Shown piece by piece: positions 7,619 through 14,399 of a stretch of 16,541 nucleotides of DNA; the stretch's first letter is position 1; every line of letters starts with the position of its first letter. Source of the DNA: CAVQFC01 sp036497895. GTDB lineage: Bacteria > Acidobacteriota > Vicinamibacteria > Vicinamibacterales > CAVVIG01. The stretch covers positions 1 to 16,541 of the forward strand of contig DASXIR010000273.1 of assembly GCA_036497895.1 (NCBI GenBank), written 5' to 3'. The notes beneath the pieces were generated by a model, which had not been told where the DNA came from, ran no database searches, and saw nothing but the letters and a program-made list of their open reading frames with translations. The position numbers were made by a program, and so were the translations under genes.

Positions 7619-7872
7619 CGCCGGCGTCGCTTGACCGTTGCGACCAGCGCCTCTTTGGCATCCCGGCTCAACTGCTTGACCGCGAATTCCCGTCGCAGCG
7701 CATCACCGTGGGACCGGCAGGCCTCTGAATACACGAGGCGCACTGGCGTCCGGCCCCGCGTGTACCGCGCTCCTCGTTTCCGGTTGTGGGTCCGGACCCG
7801 GGCGATCGGATCGCGAGCGTAGCCCGTATACAACGTCCCGTCCGCGCAGCGGACGATATAGACGAAATGCAC
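7561..7872 (-). CDS. Small GIY-YIG domain protein (UPF0213/YhbQ-like)
   Basis: The product is 103 residues, a single GIY-YIG nuclease domain. VYIV at 4-7 and LYTGYA at 14-19 are the GIY and YIG strands. The candidate catalytic Arg is R25 in ARVRTHN, followed by GARYTR at 34-39; the candidate catalytic Glu is E62 in RREFAVKQL. The domain ends near residue 80, and the basic tail 81-103 overlaps the 3' end of quinohemoprotein copy 2 on the other strand. The start is GTG at 7872, since the domain begins at once. A TACAAT lies 6 bp upstream (7879-7884, minus sense), so the message may be leaderless; no Shine-Dalgarno is seen. The cellular role of these short GIY-YIG proteins is mostly unknown; DNA-structure cleavage is a family-level guess. 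It lies downstream of ssrA on the same strand. Confidence 0.85.
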   Translation of the reverse strand: MHFVYIVRCADGTLYTGYARDPIARVRTHNRKRGARYTRGRTPVRLVYSEACRSHGDALRREFAVKQLSRDAKEALVATVKRRRRQSTPKASSTLPGRRPNAL

Positions 7873-7923
7873 CGGGGGATTGTAGTACGAGCCGAAGACT
7901 GAGGCTTTGGGGAGTCCGCCTTC

Positions 7924-7936
7924 GCGGCTTTGCCGC
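7924..7936. repeat. Perfect inverted repeat GCGGC-TTT-GCCGC
   Basis: A five-base-pair stem with a 3-base loop, the most distal of three inverted repeats between ssrA and the GIY-YIG gene. Function unknown. Confidence 0.4.
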
Positions 7937-7954
7937 TACGGTGAGACAGACTTT

Positions 7955-7971
7955 GCGAGTCAGTGACTCGC
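7955..7971. repeat. Perfect 17-bp inverted repeat
   Basis: GCGAGTCA-G-TGACTCGC reads as a perfect palindrome around one base. As RNA it would form a 7-bp stem with an AGT (ACT on the other strand) loop. It is the middle of three inverted repeats downstream of ssrA, and could be a terminator without T-tract, a processing site or a protein-binding site. Confidence 0.5.
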
Positions 7972-7988
7972 TGGCTTGCCTAGACGCA

Positions 7989-8006
7989 GCTCGGCGTACG
8001 CCGAGC
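7989..8006 (-). terminator. Perfect 18-bp palindrome just after ssrA
   Basis: GCTCGGCGTACGCCGAGC is fully self-complementary and starts 6 bp past the mature 3' end of tmRNA. As RNA it gives a strong GC hairpin right where the tmRNA precursor should be trimmed or terminated. It has no following U-run, so 3'-end protection or processing fits as well as termination. Confidence 0.4.
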
Positions 8007-8012
8007 GAAGTC

Positions 8013-8361
8013 TGGAGGCGGGGGGATTCGCACCCCCGTCCGAAGATGTAAGACCGAAGGCATACTACGTTGCGTAGCCGCTCCTGTTGTTTCGCCCCTG
8101 GCGTGAAGAAGCGACAAAAACCGCCAGGGACTAGCCTCGAAAAATCTCATCGCCGCCGTCCGAGACAGCCAGCGGCGACCAGCCTACTGAATGACGTTCG
8201 GCCCCCGGCCCGTAGGTTGACCAGGGCGAACGCTCACAGGTTATTAAGCTGCGAGAGCGAGCTGCGTGTTCGCAGTTGTGTTTTTCCACCGGATTTACGA
8301 GTCAGTGGAGCTCGGCAACGCATCCTGCGACCATCAACCTCCGTCGAAACTAGTCGCCCCC
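8013..8361 (-). ncRNA. ssrA: Transfer-messenger RNA (tmRNA)
   Basis: This is the ribosome-rescue RNA, read on the minus strand over about 349 nt. The 5' end reads GGGGGCGACTAGTTTCGACG. Its first seven bases pair with CGCCTCC (8014-8020) to form the acceptor stem with one G-T pair, followed by discriminator A at 8013. The T-arm GGGGG-TGCGAAT-CCCCC lies just before it. CCA is not encoded and must be added. The tag frame runs from resume codon GCG (8271-8273) to two TAA stops (8241-8246) and encodes ANTQLALAA, ending in the LAA-type degron. The rest forms the expected pseudoknot-rich region. A sigma70-like promoter lies upstream. Confidence 0.95.
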
Positions 8362-8372
8362 ATGCGAACTTC

Positions 8373-8402
8373 ATTGTAGGGTCTGCCGGCTACAGCCGTC
8401 AA
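8373..8402 (-). promoter_or_regulatory. Promoter of ssrA
   Basis: In minus sense: TTGACG (8397-8402), an 18-bp spacer, then TACAAT (8373-8378). Both boxes match consensus at five of six bases. The -10 box ends 11 bp before the mature tmRNA 5' base at 8361. Confidence 0.75.
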
Positions 8403-8439
8403 ATGATTCTGCCCGTTGGAGTTGCTCGACTTCCGGTGC

Positions 8440-8469
8440 TTGACTTGGCTGTACCGTGACCCGCATAAT
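8440..8469 (+). promoter_or_regulatory. Promoter of the GxxxG/GAF-like gene
   Basis: TTGACT (8440-8445), an 18-bp spacer, then CATAAT (8464-8469). Each box matches consensus at five of six bases. Transcription would start near 8476, about 10 bases before the ATG, giving a very short leader. It is divergent from the ssrA promoter. Confidence 0.65.
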
Positions 8470-8481
8470 TTGAATATTCAA
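8470..8481. promoter_or_regulatory. AT-rich palindrome at the start site (candidate operator)
   Basis: TTGAATATTCAA is a perfect 12-bp palindrome directly after the -10 box, covering the predicted transcription start. It stands out in GC-rich DNA and is placed where a repressor would block initiation. The binding protein is unknown. Confidence 0.4.
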
Positions 8482-8485
8482 CCAT

Positions 8486-9721
8486 ATGACGTCTGACGAA
8501 CGGGACTCGGGTGCGTTCGAGACACTGATCGCCAGGCTGCGCGAGACCATTGGTCAGCAGGTGCAGACCGTGCTCGACGAGCTGCATGCCACGGCGCTCG
8601 CGGATCGCGATCGGTCGATTGCGGAGGCCCGCGCTGAGGCCGAGCGCGGTGCCGGTGATCAGCTGGCCGCTGAGGTCGCGGCGGCGACGGCGCGCGCGCA
8701 CGAGGCCGCGCACCGCGAAGGCTATGCGCTCGGCAAGGACCACGGCTATTCGAGCGGCAAAGACGATGGGTTTGCGGCCGGCAAGGACGAAGGTTTTGCT
8801 GCCGGCCGGGACGAAGGCTTCGCCGCCGGCAAGGATCACGGCTACGCGGCTGGCGCCGATGATGCGCGCGCGCAGATGCCGCCGGTTGCCGCATTCGACT
8901 CGGGATCGGCCGACCGTCTGGCGGACGGCGTCCGCTCGATCGGCCGCGCCCGATCGCTCAGCGAAATTCTCGACGCGCTGGTCGGCGCCATCGGTCGCGA
9001 GGCGACTCGGTCGGCGCTTTTCCTCGTGCGCGGCGAACGGTTCCGGGCGTGGCGACTTCTCGGTTTCGGGCGGCTGGACGATGACTCGTCACTCGAGTTT
9101 CCATTCAGCGAAGCCGGCATCCTTGCCGATGCGGTGAGGACCAATGCGGTCGCCACCAACCAGGCCGGCGGCACCGCGCCGGGGTTCGCGTCGCTCGCGG
9201 CCGGCCGTCCGTGCGTAGCGCTTCCCATTCCGCTCAGCGGTGAAGTCGTCGCCGTCCTCTATGCTGATCTCGGTGCTGATCACGATGCCGATCACGAGTC
9301 GGCGCCGCTCAACACCGCGTCGATAGAAGTGCTGACCAACCACGCCGCGCGCAGCCTCGAAGCGATGACGGCGTTCAAGGCCGCGCGGGCGATCATGTCG
9401 CAGCCGGATGGCACTGCGTCGACCGATGCCGGACACTCGTCAACGCCGGATGCCGACGGGGCGCACGACGCCGATGCTTCGGCACGCCGTTACGCCAGGC
9501 TGCTGGTATCGGAAATCAAGCTGTATCACGAGGCTGCGGTGGTTGCCGGCCGCCGCGACGGCGACCTCGGGCAGCGGTTGAGCACTGAGATCGCTCGCGC
9601 ACGTGCGCTCTACGAACAACGGGTGCCGCCGCCGGTCCGCGCGCGTGTCGACTATTTCCACGACGAACTGGTGCGGACGCTCGCCAACGGCGATGCGAGC
9701 GTCCTGGCAGCCAAAAATTAG
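8486..9721 (+). CDS. GAF-like domain protein with a long GxxxG repeat
   Basis: The product is 411 residues, cytoplasmic (no signal peptide or membrane helix). Residues 10-75 look helical and coiled-coil-like, rich in Ala, Glu and Arg. Residues 79-123 carry glycine at every fourth position, 12 times without a break, within octapeptide units of the form G-Y/F-A-A-G-K-D-E/H. Residues about 140-300 resemble a GAF domain (strands SALFLVRG at 177-184, VALPIPL at 244-250, VVAVLYADLG at 254-263). A hydrophilic linker (305-332) leads to a helical C-terminal module (333-405, ARLLVSEIKLYHEA and YFHDELVRTLA) of a kind I recall from other regulatory proteins in acidobacteria and myxobacteria. The start ATG at 8486 follows a good promoter, with no Shine-Dalgarno. 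It ends 41 bp before the lytic transglycosylase. Function unrecognised; ligand sensing or scaffold assembly is a guess. Confidence 0.75.
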   Translation: MTSDERDSGAFETLIARLRETIGQQVQTVLDELHATALADRDRSIAEARAEAERGAGDQLAAEVAAATARAHEAAHREGYALGKDHGYSSGKDDGFAAGKDEGFAAGRDEGFAAGKDHGYAAGADDARAQMPPVAAFDSGSADRLADGVRSIGRARSLSEILDALVGAIGREATRSALFLVRGERFRAWRLLGFGRLDDDSSLEFPFSEAGILADAVRTNAVATNQAGGTAPGFASLAAGRPCVALPIPLSGEVVAVLYADLGADHDADHESAPLNTASIEVLTNHAARSLEAMTAFKAARAIMSQPDGTASTDAGHSSTPDADGAHDADASARRYARLLVSEIKLYHEAAVVAGRRDGDLGQRLSTEIARARALYEQRVPPPVRARVDYFHDELVRTLANGDASVLAAKN

Positions 9722-9762
9722 CAATCACAAAATCAGACGTTGGAAATTGGAAGTCGGACGGA

Positions 9763-12054
9763 ATGTTGAAGAGTAACAAGCTGTTCGCGGTGACGTTGGG
9801 CGCGGCGTTGTTGATGCCGGCCGCCTCGATGCGCGCGCAGGTCCCGGCCGCGCCGGCCGCCGGCGATCTGGTGCTCAAGCCGACCAACCATCCGCGCGTG
9901 CCGGTCGATCCTTCGGACGTCTGGCTGGTCCCCACCAAAACCCCGCCGCGCACTGCCGTCATCAACGAGTTCGTGACCGCGGTCAAGCTCGAAGTCGACT
10001 CCAACTTTGCCAGGGCCCTGCCGATCCTGTCGCAATCCGCGATTCAGGAAGGCGTGCTCGGTCACTACGCGGCGTACTACCAGGGCCTCGCCGAACTGCG
10101 GCTTGGCCGTCCGGCCGACGCCAGGCGGACGTTCAAGTCGCTCGCGGCCAGGCACCCGATTGGCTACCTGGCCGAGGCCGTGGCCCTGCGCGAAGCCGAA
10201 TGTGCGGAAGCTGGCAGCGACCAGTCCTCGGCAATGGAAATCTACGCGCGTCTGGCCGCCACCAAGACCACTGCGCCAGACGATGTGCTGATGCGGCTGG
10301 GGCGGGCGGCGAGGGCGGCCGGCGATCTCGATCGCGCCACCGACGCATTCCAGCGCGTCGTCTACGAATTTCCGTTCAGCGATCTCGCGCTGGTTGCCAG
10401 CAACGAACTCGAATCGCTGCCGCTCGCGCCGATTGCGCCGGGAAGCACGCGCTACAAACTGGAACTGGGCCGGGCCGAACGTCTCTTCGGCGCCAAGCGG
10501 TACCCGCAGGCCAAGCAGGCGTTCGAGGCCGTGCGCGGCGCGTCCCAGGGCGACGACCGCGAACTCGTCAACATTCGCCTTGCCGAGTGCGACTTCTTCC
10601 TGAAGCACGCGCGCAACACCCGTGACGCGCTCAAGCCGTACATCGAGAACGCCTCGCGAAAAGGTGAGGCGTTGTATTTCTATGCCGTCGCGATCCGCGA
10701 ACTCGGCGATCAAGCCGAATACTTCCGCATCATCCGGCGGCTGGCTGACGAATTCACTTCGCAAAGCTGGGCCGAAGAGGCGCTGAACAACCTCGCCACG
10801 CATTACATCCTGCAGAGCGACGACGACAACGCCGATGCGATCTTCCGCGAGATGATCGCGAAGTTCCCGATGGGACGCTACGCCGAGCGCGCCTCGTGGA
10901 AAGTCGGCTGGAACGCCTACCGGCGCGGCCGCTACGCTGAGGCGATTCAGGTGTTCGAACCAGCCGCGATGCACTTTCCGCGATCGGATTACCGTCCGAG
11001 CTGGTTGTACTGGTCAGCGCGAGCCTACGAGGCCCTGAACCAGCCGGCGCTTGCGGATGCCCGCTACACGCTGGTCACGACCGATTATCTCAACAGCTAT
11101 TACGGTCGCCTGTCGCTGACCCATCTCGACGGACGTGCACCGCAGCGGCGTCTTGTGGCGAACGTACAGGCGCCGCCGCAGGCCGCACCGGCCGATCCAT
11201 CGGTCGAAGAGCCGCCAATGGTGGCGCCGCTGCCGCCGAACCAACAGGTGGTGCGGGCGCTGCTGTCGATCGAGCTCTGGGACCAGGCGCTCGACGAACT
11301 GCACTACGCGCAGAAGGCCTGGGGCGATTCGTCGGCCATTCAGGCGACAATCGGCTGGATTTATCACAAGCGCGGCGAACTGCGGGCCGGCATCAATCAG
11401 ATCAAGCGGGCGTATCCGCAATACATGGCCGCCGGCGGCGAGGAACTGCCCAGCGATCTGTTGAAGGTGCTGTTTCCAGTCGACTACTGGGCGCTGATCC
11501 GGCGGTATTCCGCTGAACATCAGCTCGACCCGTACATGATGGCGGCGCTGATCGCGCAGGAATCGAACTTTGTTCCCGACGTCCGTTCGCCGGCCAACGC
11601 CTATGGTCTGATGCAGCTGGTGCCGGCGGCCGGACGTCAGTATGCGAAGACGCTGAACAGGCGCTACTCATTGAGCCTGTTGACGACTGCTGACACCAAT
11701 CTGCGCATGGGCACGGCATACTTCGCCGATCTGGTGGAGAAGTTCGGCGGCGCGCACTATGCGCTGGCCAGCTACAACGCCGGGCCTGCGCGCGTCGCGC
11801 ATTGGATGGCCGAGCGTCCCGGCATGGATCGGGACATGTTCATCGACGACATCCCGTTCCCGGAGACCCAGGCCTACGTGAAGAAAATCATCGGGACGGC
11901 CGAGGACTACCGCCGTCTCTATGGCCCGGATGGGTCGGCCGGCGACACCGTACCTGCCACAACCCAACCGGCAGCGTCAGACGCCGCCGCCAAGAAAAAG
12001 GCCGCGCCGCCGGCGAAGAAAAAGACCGCCGCGAAAAGCAAGAAAGCCGCGTAA
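9763..12054 (+). CDS. Slt-type lytic transglycosylase with helical repeats
   Basis: The product is 763 residues and cleaves the MurNAc-GlcNAc bond of peptidoglycan, forming 1,6-anhydro ends. The signal peptide is at 1-25 (core FAVTLGAALLMPAAS, SMRAQ). TPR-like helical repeats run from about 70 to 455, as in the Slt70 superhelix. A Pro-rich linker (470-492) and further helices (495-570) precede the catalytic SLT domain at about 578-720. Catalytic Glu600 is in AQES; AYGLMQL (613-619) and ALASYNAGPARV (667-678) are the other hallmark motifs. Family-typical in order and length apart from the last 20 residues, which are a Lys/Ala tail (KKK at 744-746 and 752-754). The ATG at 9763 is preceded only by a weak GGACGGA. 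It is 41 bp after the GAF-like gene and 8 bp before the aminotransferase, so a common transcript is likely. Confidence 0.93.
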   Translation: MLKSNKLFAVTLGAALLMPAASMRAQVPAAPAAGDLVLKPTNHPRVPVDPSDVWLVPTKTPPRTAVINEFVTAVKLEVDSNFARALPILSQSAIQEGVLGHYAAYYQGLAELRLGRPADARRTFKSLAARHPIGYLAEAVALREAECAEAGSDQSSAMEIYARLAATKTTAPDDVLMRLGRAARAAGDLDRATDAFQRVVYEFPFSDLALVASNELESLPLAPIAPGSTRYKLELGRAERLFGAKRYPQAKQAFEAVRGASQGDDRELVNIRLAECDFFLKHARNTRDALKPYIENASRKGEALYFYAVAIRELGDQAEYFRIIRRLADEFTSQSWAEEALNNLATHYILQSDDDNADAIFREMIAKFPMGRYAERASWKVGWNAYRRGRYAEAIQVFEPAAMHFPRSDYRPSWLYWSARAYEALNQPALADARYTLVTTDYLNSYYGRLSLTHLDGRAPQRRLVANVQAPPQAAPADPSVEEPPMVAPLPPNQQVVRALLSIELWDQALDELHYAQKAWGDSSAIQATIGWIYHKRGELRAGINQIKRAYPQYMAAGGEELPSDLLKVLFPVDYWALIRRYSAEHQLDPYMMAALIAQESNFVPDVRSPANAYGLMQLVPAAGRQYAKTLNRRYSLSLLTTADTNLRMGTAYFADLVEKFGGAHYALASYNAGPARVAHWMAERPGMDRDMFIDDIPFPETQAYVKKIIGTAEDYRRLYGPDGSAGDTVPATTQPAASDAAAKKKAAPPAKKKTAAKSKKAA

Positions 12055-12062
12055 GCCGAGGT

Positions 12063-13241
12063 ATGTCCAAACTCAAAGGGTCGAAGAAAGCGACGCAGTT
12101 CACCGAGTCGGTCATCCGCGAGATGACGCGTCTCAATCACCTCTACGGGGGCGTCAACCTCTCTCAGGGGTTTCCTGATTTTCCGGCTCCGCCGGCAATC
12201 AAGGAGGCGGCGTGCGCCGCGATCAATGCCGACGTCAATCAGTATGCCGTGACGTGGGGGGCGCGCCCGCTCCGCGAGGCCGTGGCCCGCGAGTTCACGC
12301 GCCGCTACGGCGTCCCGGTCGTCGCCGACCAACAGGTCACGGTCTGCTGCGGGTCGACCGAAGCCATGATGTCGACGATGATGGCGATCATCGATCCGGG
12401 CGACGAAGTGGTGATCTTCGAGCCGTTCTACGAGAACTACGGGCCGGACGCGATCCTCTCGGGCGCCACGCCGCGCTACGTCACGCTGCACGAGCCTGAC
12501 TGGAGTTTCGACCCGGACGAACTGGCGGCAGCGTTCAACGATCGGACCAAGGCGATCATCATCAACACTCCCAACAACCCGACCGGGAAGGTGTTCTCGC
12601 AGGACGAACTCGAGATGATCGCCGCGCTGTGCCGCAAGTGGGATGCGATCGCGATCTCCGACGAGATCTACGAACACATCATCTACGACGGCCAGCGGCA
12701 CATCCCGATCGCGACCATCGAGGGGATGGCTGACCGCACCGTTACCATCAACGGGCTCTCGAAAACTTACAGCGTGACCGGCTGGCGCGTCGGCTGGACC
12801 ATCTCGCCGCCGTCACTGACCGGCCCGATTCGCAAGGTGCACGACTTTCTGACCGTCGGCGCGCCCGCTCCGCTGCAGGAAGCCGGCGCAGCGGCGCTCG
12901 GCATGGCAGATGACTACTACGTCGCACTCGCCGCCAACTATCAGAAGCGCCGCGACGTCCTGCTCGAGATCCTCCGCCGCCACCAGTTCACGTGCTACAC
13001 GCCGCTCGGCGCCTACTACATCATGACCGACATCAGCACCTTCGGGTTCGCCGACGATGTGGAGTTCGCGCGGTATCTGGTGAAGGACGTGGGCGTCGCC
13101 GCGGTGCCGGGCAGCAGCTTCTACAAGACCGCTGCGGGGCGCACCAAGCTGCGTTTCTGTTTCTGCAAGCGCGACGAGACGCTGGCGGAGGCGGATCGAC
13201 GGCTGGAACTGCTGGTTCCGGCGGGCGTCACACTGCACTAG
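12063..13241 (+). CDS. PLP-dependent aminotransferase, kynurenine/methionine aminotransferase type
   Basis: The product is 392 residues, cytoplasmic, class I/II fold-type I transaminase of normal length. LSQGFPDF at 33-40 is the signature of the KAT / glutamine transaminase K / YbdL group. PLP-binding residues: N172 in NNPTG, D200 and Y203 in SDEIYE, and Schiff-base Lys234 in SKTYSVTGWRVGW. Arg364 in LRFCFCKRDETL is the expected carboxylate-binding Arg. It transfers amino groups from Met, Gln, kynurenine or aromatic amino acids to 2-oxo acids; the exact substrate cannot be told. The start ATG at 12063 lies 8 bp after the transglycosylase stop with GAGG almost touching it, suggesting translational coupling. 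The open frame extends upstream through the transglycosylase gene, but that part is shadow. Confidence 0.9.
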   Translation: MSKLKGSKKATQFTESVIREMTRLNHLYGGVNLSQGFPDFPAPPAIKEAACAAINADVNQYAVTWGARPLREAVAREFTRRYGVPVVADQQVTVCCGSTEAMMSTMMAIIDPGDEVVIFEPFYENYGPDAILSGATPRYVTLHEPDWSFDPDELAAAFNDRTKAIIINTPNNPTGKVFSQDELEMIAALCRKWDAIAISDEIYEHIIYDGQRHIPIATIEGMADRTVTINGLSKTYSVTGWRVGWTISPPSLTGPIRKVHDFLTVGAPAPLQEAGAAALGMADDYYVALAANYQKRRDVLLEILRRHQFTCYTPLGAYYIMTDISTFGFADDVEFARYLVKDVGVAAVPGSSFYKTAAGRTKLRFCFCKRDETLAEADRRLELLVPAGVTLH

Positions 13242-13283
13242 CCTGGTTTTGGTTCGTCGTGCGAGGTGCGTCGTGCAGAGTGC

Positions 13284-13322
13284 GGGCCTTTCAGGCCCCC
13301 AATTCCCGCGACCCTGAAAGGC
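13284..13322. terminator. Convergent intergenic hairpins (candidate bidirectional terminator)
   Basis: Bases 13286-13295 pair perfectly with 13313-13322 (10-bp stem, 17-base loop). The left arm can instead fold on itself as GGGCCT-TTC-AGGCCC (13284-13298). The site lies between the ends of the aminotransferase and the outer-membrane gene. No clear T-run follows on either strand. Confidence 0.4.
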
Positions 13323-13339
13323 TTGCGCTACGTGCCCGG

Positions 13340-14185
13340 TCAGTAACGAAGCACGGCTCCGAAATACAATCCTCGAAGCGTCATCGACCCCGAGTCGGTC
13401 TTGATCAAGTAGCCGACGTCCATCGAGCGAAAACCACCCTTCACGCCGATGTTCGGCGTGAAGTTGACGGTGCCGTAGATGTCGATGTCGATGTCGTGGC
13501 CCTGGTAGCGGGAGTCAATCGAGTTGGGGATCGCGAAGGCGGCCACTTCACCGGTAATTGAAATCGACGGTGCGACATAAACGCGGCCAATACCGCCGAT
13601 GGCCGGAATCGGTGCCCTGGCCTGCGCGAATTCAGATGCGAACGGGCTGTCGAGCTCGACGCGCACGTTGGTGTATTTTGCCTCCAGGATGAAGCCGGCA
13701 AAGCCGGAACTGGTCGAGACGAAATCGTACTCGTAGCCGAACCGCCACTCATCCCACTTCATGGTCGAGTTGACCGGCACGCCGACCTGGTAGCGGATGC
13801 CGTTGAAGTCGATGCTCGTCTTCAGCACCGCGTCACCAACGAAGGAAATCGGCACGTAGTTCAACCGGAACTTGTGCTTTTTCGCGGGCTTCAGGATGAC
13901 CTGGAGCGCGGGGAAGTGCGTGTCGGTGACGCCGAGGTCCCTCTCGGCGTTGATCTGCGAGCCCGGCAGCCCCGCCAGCACGCCGGTGCCGGCGCTCGCG
14001 ACGGTGATGTCCGAGGAGGGAAACCAGAGATCGCCGCCGACTTCGATGTGATAGTTCTCGGGGCCGGACGGATTGTTCACCGGCTGCGGCTTGTATTGAG
14101 CAGCGGCGGGGGCGGCGATCAACCCGAACGCGACCGCGGTGCCGACCCATTTGTACAGACGAATAGCGGCAGCTCTTCTCATCAT
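13340..14185 (-). CDS. Outer-membrane beta-barrel protein of unknown function
   Basis: The product is 281 residues. The signal peptide is basic (MMRRAAAIRLYK) then hydrophobic (WVGTAVAFGLIAAPA), ending AAAQ near 30. The mature part has alternating polar/hydrophobic segments ending in aromatic residues: FRLNYVPISFVG (105-116), EWRFGYEYDFVS, GFILEAKYTNVRVEL, GVKGGFRSMDVGYLI and GLYFGAVLRY. The chain ends in Tyr, as expected for Bam-dependent barrels; about 8-12 strands would fit. I do not recognise a named family. The start is one of two adjacent ATGs (14183-14185 or 14180-14182); no Shine-Dalgarno is visible. It is convergent with the aminotransferase and divergent from the third PQQ dehydrogenase, 214 bp away. 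No strong promoter is evident on its side. Confidence 0.75.
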   Translation of the reverse strand: MMRRAAAIRLYKWVGTAVAFGLIAAPAAAQYKPQPVNNPSGPENYHIEVGGDLWFPSSDITVASAGTGVLAGLPGSQINAERDLGVTDTHFPALQVILKPAKKHKFRLNYVPISFVGDAVLKTSIDFNGIRYQVGVPVNSTMKWDEWRFGYEYDFVSTSSGFAGFILEAKYTNVRVELDSPFASEFAQARAPIPAIGGIGRVYVAPSISITGEVAAFAIPNSIDSRYQGHDIDIDIYGTVNFTPNIGVKGGFRSMDVGYLIKTDSGSMTLRGLYFGAVLRY

Positions 14186-14291
14186 TGATCTGGAACCCGA
14201 AAGTGGAGCGCCCCTGGGGAAGGCGGGTTCAGCCTAACACACGGCTGCGGCGAGTACAAGTTGTGACAATCAGTGACCGATCGGAGAACCG

Positions 14292-14315
14292 CAGCAGGTC
14301 CATTCCGTCCTGCTG
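14292..14315. promoter_or_regulatory. Inverted repeat next to the -35 box (candidate operator)
   Basis: CAGCAGG (14292-14298) and CCTGCTG (14309-14315) are perfect inverted halves spaced by 10 bp, ending 5 bp before the TTGACA at 14321. This is the position of a typical activator or repressor dimer site. A small hairpin in RNA is the alternative. Confidence 0.4.
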
Positions 14316-14320
14316 TTTCG

Positions 14321-14349
14321 TTGACACCGGTCGAGGCAGCGCGTAGAGT
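14321..14349 (+). promoter_or_regulatory. Promoter of the third PQQ dehydrogenase
   Basis: Perfect TTGACA (14321-14326), a 17-bp spacer, then TAGAGT (14344-14349, four of six). The predicted leader is about 44 bases and contains the Shine-Dalgarno CAGGAGA (14389-14395). Confidence 0.7.
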
Positions 14350-14399
14350 CTGAGCGCCGGTCCAGGGATGGCCGACGCTTTGTTTGTCAGGAGAAACCA

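Noticed and set aside
7900..8361. ssrA as the attachment site of an integrated element
   Set aside because: No integrase and no repeated copy of the tmRNA 3' end was found in the window; the neighbours look chromosomal.
8070..8459. A 129-codon plus-strand frame across the ssrA region
   Set aside because: It runs antisense to tmRNA, whose ends, tag and promoter are all clear.
9722..9762. Short repeats of the type GGAAATTGGAAGTCGGA before the transglycosylase
   Set aside because: Too short to tell a repeat family from chance inside this window.
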